Below, in pieces: positions 32,163 to 37,001 of a DNA stretch of 37,001 nt. The position numbers and the translations under genes were made by a program. Source of the stretch: Hypsibius dujardini. Lineage: Eukaryota; Tardigrada; Eutardigrada; Parachela; Hypsibiidae. Positions within the stretch are counted from its first letter, which is position 1. Each line of letters starts with the position of its first letter. The notes below the pieces were generated by a model. It was not told where the DNA came from, did no database searches, and saw only the letters and a program-made list of their open reading frames with translations. The stretch is from contig LRSR01014828.1 in the NCBI GenBank assembly GCA_001579985.1, forward strand, positions 1 to 37,001, read 5' to 3'.

Positions 32163-34398
32163 TTAACCCAGTTTCTGCACGATATAAAATTCATTCAAAA
32201 CCGACACCACAGTCCCTAACGCTGCCGAATACTTCCTGGCGTCCTCCATGAGGGCCGCCACAAACATCGGGTCTTGTGCGTCTTCCTTCCGTTCCGCCAA
32301 GGCCACAATAAAGTCCTTCCGGTTGGGGAGGGCGTAGAGCGCCGCACCAAAGGCCGCTCGCACGACGAAGCCATGGAAGGGCTTGAGCGACGCGATGTAG
32401 GCTAAACTCGCACATTCTCCAGTTTCTTTGTCGGACGACAAGAGTTCCATCAGGAAGACATCCACAAACGTCAGACTTCGTTTCAGCCACAGCAGTGCCT
32501 CCGTCGGACTCGGTCCCGGCAGCTTCGTAAGGCTCGACTGCTCGTGGAGGACCAGCTCTTGGAGCGTACCTGCGAAAAACCGAAACGCCGATCATTGATC
32601 ATCAAAAATTCCTTAATTAATATTGCTACTATTAACTACACAGTAATACGGCACTATTACATCATTTCCAAACGGTATTGCGCGGTTTAGATGGTTGATA
32701 TCCCGGCTTTTTATTTTAAATAAAATACACAAACAATACAAAGCGATAACCTTCTCTTTGAGTCGTTCAGTGTAATCTTTCCAATATGCTTCTATACTTA
32801 AAATCCGTATATGCGTAAATTTTAGAATAACCAGAGGTTGTTTTTAAATAAATGATTTTTCATTCAGCTGCAAATTGAGCATAAGTTAAATGAAAATATT
32901 GACAATGCAAAAAACTATGTAAAACAAATTCAAGAGTGATAATTTTTCAGTTTGGTCTTATATGAGATATTTTAAAATATAATTTAAATACAGTTGATTA
33001 AATAGCAATAATTGGCATACCGGTTTCCAGAGGGAACGTGGAATGGTGCGTGCGCAGTTTGGCAATGTTTCCATTCAGATCTGCCTTGACGGGGCTGAAG
33101 GCGCGTCCGCCCATCAGATCGAGAATTTTGGGGATCTCCTGGCAAGCCTCGAGGAATGGCACGGTGGGAATGTGGTGGAGCTCCGAGTCGGTCATGTGCA
33201 CGTCGGTGAATGAGACGGGCATCTTTGAGAAGAATGTCAGGGGACGAGCTGTTGCTGCGACAGGGCCGGAGGATATGACGGGATGATGGTCCGGAATAGA
33301 GGGATTGAGCGTGGGGGCAAGGGCGGGGAAGTCTACGGTGTAGTCGCCGTTGCCGCCGTCGAGAGCGTCCCGGAGGAGCTCCATGTCTGGAAGGGTCGCG
33401 ACCGGAATCGAGACAATGTCGGTCTACAAATAAAAAAGGCCAAAGTATTGCGTAGTGTTTGTCTGAATTCCTTTCGGTCGGTTAGTTGCCTACATGTCTG
33501 TTCGACTAATTTACCTGTTTGTCTGAATGTCTGTAAGAGTGTCTGTTAATCTTGTCTGTCTGTCTACCACACTGCAGCTGACCCGTCCGAAGTTGTCTGC
33601 TAACACTCTGTCTGTGTGTCTGAATGTCTGAATATCTGAATATCTGAATGTCCGAATGTGTCTGAATGTCTGAATGTTCGACGAAGAAATGTCTGGAACG
33701 GTCAAAATGAATGCCTTACCGATGAGCTAAGCGATGACTCCTCCGAGGCGGCGTTCCTCGCCGGAATTCCCGCTCCACTCACTTCCTGCCTGGAATCAAC
33801 GTGGTGAGCACTGCCTTTGCGTAGACTTTCAAACAGTTGGTTCACTTCAGCAACCGCGTTCTCAACGAATGTCCCACCACCACTAACCCCACCGGAAGTA
33901 GGATGAACGTGAACGGGAACTTGCAAGGAAAAGTGGTGAGATCCTTTAGCCGGTACATTGCTGTCCCCTTGACCGGCTTCCCCAGCGTTTGATACCTGCA
34001 GTCAAAGTCGCATTGCATTAAACAACACAAATATGCATGCCCATTACGAGGGAAGCGATTAAGATTAATTCACCAATCAATGAAAGGTCGAAATGCTAGA
34101 CTACTAGTACTACTGACTACCTTCTCCTGGAGAAAGACACGTTCAATCCTCCCGGGACGTAACAACGTATTCAACATCTTCAAACGCGGCACTGCCTGAC
34201 TGCCTAGCTCCGCCATCTCCGAATCGGTATCCAAGCAGTCCTCTCCAGACGCAGCGGAGCGTACTTTTTGCGCCTGCAAAGGAAGAAATGTCTATGCTTT
34301 TTCGTTTAGGAAATTGTAAACGATGTAATAGGATTTAAGGCACTGACGTAAGGAGGGTAGCGCCCATACGGCCCCTCAATGTACCCTGGGACCTTCAT
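32163..34398 (-). CDS. PLEKHA8: PLEKHA8/FAPP2-like glycolipid transfer protein (PH domain not found)
   Basis: Five exons on the minus strand: 34398-34348, 34273-34121, 33995-33720, 33423-33021, 32569-32163. They total 1290 nt, or 429 residues. The C-terminal half is a GLTP domain: TFFSKMPVSFTDV, PFLEACQEIPKILDLMG, then VKADLNGNIAK carrying the Asp-Asn-Lys headgroup triad, LQELVLHEQ, TEALLWLKRSL with the stacking Trp, and KPFHGFVVRAAF with the conserved His. TFFS-M-SF-D and LVLHE-TEALLWLKR match FAPP2 rather than soluble GLTP. FAPP2 moves glucosylceramide from the Golgi. Its N-terminal PH domain, which binds PI4P, is absent from this model and I saw no W-RWF type exon up to 37001. The first exon, with start MKVPGYIEGPYGRYPPY, is the least certain part; the exons at 33423-33021 and 32569-32163 are firm. 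Confidence 0.85.
33470..33700. repeat. CTGT and TCTGAATG repeats in a GLTP-gene intron
   Basis: The intron 33424-33719 holds ctgtctgt units and then tandem tctgaatg/tctgaata units (about 33617-33680). Confidence 0.8.
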
Positions 34399-35273
34399 AA
34401 TTCCGTGGAAAAATATGTGCCGACGATTCCCTTTTTGGTCAATCGATTGCGAAGACTTCCATTCAAGACAACAGCCCCATTGAAAGAGGACGGGAAGAGT
34501 AGTATAGGCACATGCAGTGCGATGTGCAGACACGAGAAAGATTACGCCACGTTTTCAAGTGTTGTTGTGGTACTGAATATAGTGTAGTTGCCTATGACGT
34601 CACTTCCCATCTATACCCCATCTACGCCTCCAGATGGCGTAGTGATACAACTGTACCTGCATCGAGATCTAGTTACTCCTTCTCTTTTCGCCTAATCTAA
34701 ATTCGGTCACGCAGGAAAGCAGATAGATTATGGAACAGAGTGTAAGCATCTTGTTCAGCTAAACGGGAATCGCACAATTCTAAACGACGATAAACAACGC
34801 ACAGTCATACTAGTACTATAGCGGAAACGTTCATCAAGTTTTTCCTCAACAATTAGTGCCGATGATAGTTAGATTTTTTTGCAAAATGCAACTGTTGGGT
34901 GGTGCTTTTACTTACACTATATCTATATATTTAAAAATTGCTTCAATTTTATTTCCCAGGTGAGGTAAGGACCATCAAACTGGATCAACATAAGGAAACT
35001 ACATGCTTTTTTCTGCAATTTTTTACCACGGTATTTTTGGAAACTGTTGATCCACGCTGGTTCCAGCGACAGGCATTCGCACAAATGAGGAGGTTCAATG
35101 GAAGACTCGCCGACATTCCGTAAACATCACATGAATTATTCACCGGAAAGGGGTTTTGCGCTTGTCTTTAAAGGAGGGACGACAATTAGCCAAGGCGGTA
35201 AAAATGGCAGTACATGCCTTCCGTAAGATTTGCCTTGTTGAGATCAAGCGTCTAGAATGTTGCAAATATACCC
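34399..35273. other. Upstream of the GLTP gene; no gene supported
   Basis: A plus-strand frame at about 34971-35123 (containing TVDPRWFQRQAFAQMRRFNG) follows a tttcccag acceptor-like site and ends at TAA. It could be a 3' exon of an unknown gene, but no partner exons are apparent. Otherwise AT-rich. Confidence 0.35.
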
Positions 35274-35581
35274 GCTCAATGGGTATGTATAAAAGATGGT
35301 ATTTGTAGTTTGTAATTAGTAGCTGTCTTTAGTATTTAGTAGTTTCTTAATTACATTTTTCAGTTGTACTTTTATTCAGTAATTACGTGGTTATACATTC
35401 TAATTGTAGATTTTTGTTTGTATTTATTATGTTTTTAATTGAATGTAAATGTCATTTTTAATCAATATGGTCGATTCCCTGATCACTGAAAATACAATTA
35501 AAAAGTTCAGCTGAAAAATACAACTTCAAAACTATGCAATTACTAACTACCACTACCATGTTTTATACATACCCGCTCAAT
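35274..35581. mobile_element. hAT-like MITE with target-site duplication
   Basis: A 294-bp element (35281-35574) has terminal inverted repeats starting gggtatgtataaaa; the right end reads ttttatacataccc. Imperfect pairing continues through atggta, gtagtt and gtaatt. It is flanked by direct repeats gctcaat at 35274-35280 and 35575-35581; an 8-bp duplication (cgctcaat) is possible if the right end is one base shorter. No coding capacity, so mobilisation would need an enzyme from elsewhere. Confidence 0.78.
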
Positions 35582-37001
35582 TTGATTCCCTAGAACAACC
35601 CTTCAAGCAGTGTACATGATTTGAGGGACGTGTGGTCAGATTTCTCTCTCTTCTTCCTGTACACACGCCATATCATTTTGACCAGCGAGGTCAGTGAAGC
35701 GTTTATATTGCGGAATAATGATACATTTTCTTCCGCCGTCCGTCCGTCCATCCACGCATGGGTGTGGAGTGGATGGATGAATATATGTGTTTGTGCGTGC
35801 ATGATGATGATACCTCTTTTGGTTTTGTCTTTCGCAACTGTCGCGTCATTGTTGACACTCAAAATGGGGGCCTTTGGGAGTAATCAGTGTACTAGTGCAT
35901 GTGGCTGTGGTTGGGTGTGGTGTCTGGTCTGGTGGGTGTGTGTGTGTGTGGTGTCGGGATGGTCAAGGCAAACGTGTTGTTGATGCAATGAGATTGACCA
36001 GCTGCGCCCGCAGAATCCAACGTTGGATTGTAGTACGTGTCCAGTATAAATAATACTAGCAGTTATTCGACTAGCGACTACCATTCCCGATCGTTTCTTA
36101 ATTACCCACATCCCATGCAAGCATGCATATTGCGTAATAGAGGAAATGCAAAAATATTTCTTTATTTGAGATTGCATGCGTTTAGTTTGTCTTACACTGC
36201 GCCGCTGCTGCTTGGAACAAAACTGTAGTAGTGTGAAATTACGGACGCACGAAAGGGGTGACAACTGTTTTGTTGTGAGGACGTTATAGTGTCGCAAAAA
36301 AATGTCATTAAATACAGATTACGTAGTTTTTCAAGTCAATTTTATATGTGATTACTGGGCTAATAACATTGTAAGATAATCGGACTTGCATCATATCCGA
36401 CAGCGGTTCATAAAAGTTAATCTAATTCTCTATATTATTCTATGATGCACCTCATCGTTGTTTGCCGAATATTATTGCTACCAATATTCCACAGACAACG
36501 GTTAGCTGCATCATAGGAGCTACTCAAGTTTTGCTTGAAGTATCGCTTTGGCTTTGATGATCTACGGCGAATTTTGACCGTGGACTAGATGTGGCGGTGC
36601 ATCAAGTTTGCCCTATTGCACAAAGGTCCTCGAAATTTGAGATAGAACTGACCATTCCTAATTAACTTAAAAATGCCTGATGCGCGGAAGTTCCTGCGAT
36701 ACCGCTTATGTATAAAATTGATTGGAGCCCGCTCGTTCAAACGACTGCCTGATTTGCCGATTTTGCAAGTTGAAAGCATATACAATATAGTACTCGTATT
36801 ATAGCCCGTGTATGAAAACAAAAGCGAGCAGACTGCTCGCTCGAAGATACACATTTCAGGACGCGATTTCTTAATAATAATGGACAAATAAAAGTAGCAA
36901 TTCCAGTTTTTACCCCGGCTAGTTCGTACGAGAGTGACGTATATTCACTATATGGTATATAGAAGCGAAGTCCGGTCGGACAGGAGGCGCAAACGTCTGC
37001 C
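35582..37001. other. Right-hand end; no supported gene
   Basis: It contains a ccgtccgtcc run near 35739, a (GT)n run at about 35936-35951, and a few frames of up to 137 codons without motifs. The frame on the minus strand over 36887-36585 is unremarkable in composition and not recognised. Confidence 0.45.

Noticed and set aside
35597-36297. Frames of 120-137 codons at the right end
   Set aside because: They cover GT-rich microsatellite and low-complexity DNA, with no family features or splice support.

Overview
This is a eukaryotic window: every recognisable gene is split by GT-AG introns, and exon reconstruction gives metazoan proteins (a receptor family with ANF-type ligand-binding domains, the nucleoporin SEH1, a FAPP2-type glycolipid transfer protein, an RRM protein, and the start of a rhodopsin-like GPCR). 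Short introns, close gene spacing and many related ANF-type receptors suggest a small-genome ecdysozoan. A tardigrade is my best guess, but no database search was possible. I found no tRNA, rRNA, CRISPR array or bacterial operon.

Region 1-1.8 kb: a (CTGT)n array, then sequence with no gene that I can support. Region 1.8-22.9 kb: a cluster of three paralogous single-pass receptors. Receptor A runs on the minus strand (7532 to 1807). Receptors B (12713-18167) and C (19311-22839) run on the plus strand. Each has 13 coding exons with the same order and the same phases, each totals a multiple of three (560, 558 and 550 codons), and each encodes a signal sequence or hydrophobic N-terminus, a type I periplasmic-binding-fold ectodomain, one membrane helix and a 28-42 residue cytosolic tail with a conserved Trp-Trp. 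No kinase-homology or guanylyl cyclase exon follows any of them, so they resemble NPR-C type clearance receptors rather than receptor cyclases. An orphan copy of the receptor C membrane/tail exons sits on the last codons of receptor B, and the intron 5 donor of B is GG instead of GT. Their introns hold several fold-back elements.

Region 22.8-26.4 kb: mostly gene-free, with a near-perfect 32-bp hairpin at 23.84-23.92 kb and one exon encoding TM1-TM3 of a GPCR with a DRW motif. Region 26.4-34.4 kb: a dense housekeeping block. SEH1 (minus, 28734-26449) is head-to-head with an RRM protein (plus, 29317-31509), which converges on a PLEKHA8/FAPP2-like glycolipid transfer gene (minus, 34398-32163). 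Region 34.4-37 kb: no confident gene, but a clear hAT-like MITE with target-site duplications.

SEH1 acts at the nuclear pore and in GATOR2, the GLTP protein moves glycosphingolipids, and the receptors would act at the cell surface. I see no shared pathway between the housekeeping block and the receptor cluster. All exon models come from reading splice signals and aligning the three paralogs to one another or to remembered family sequences. None is supported by transcripts.
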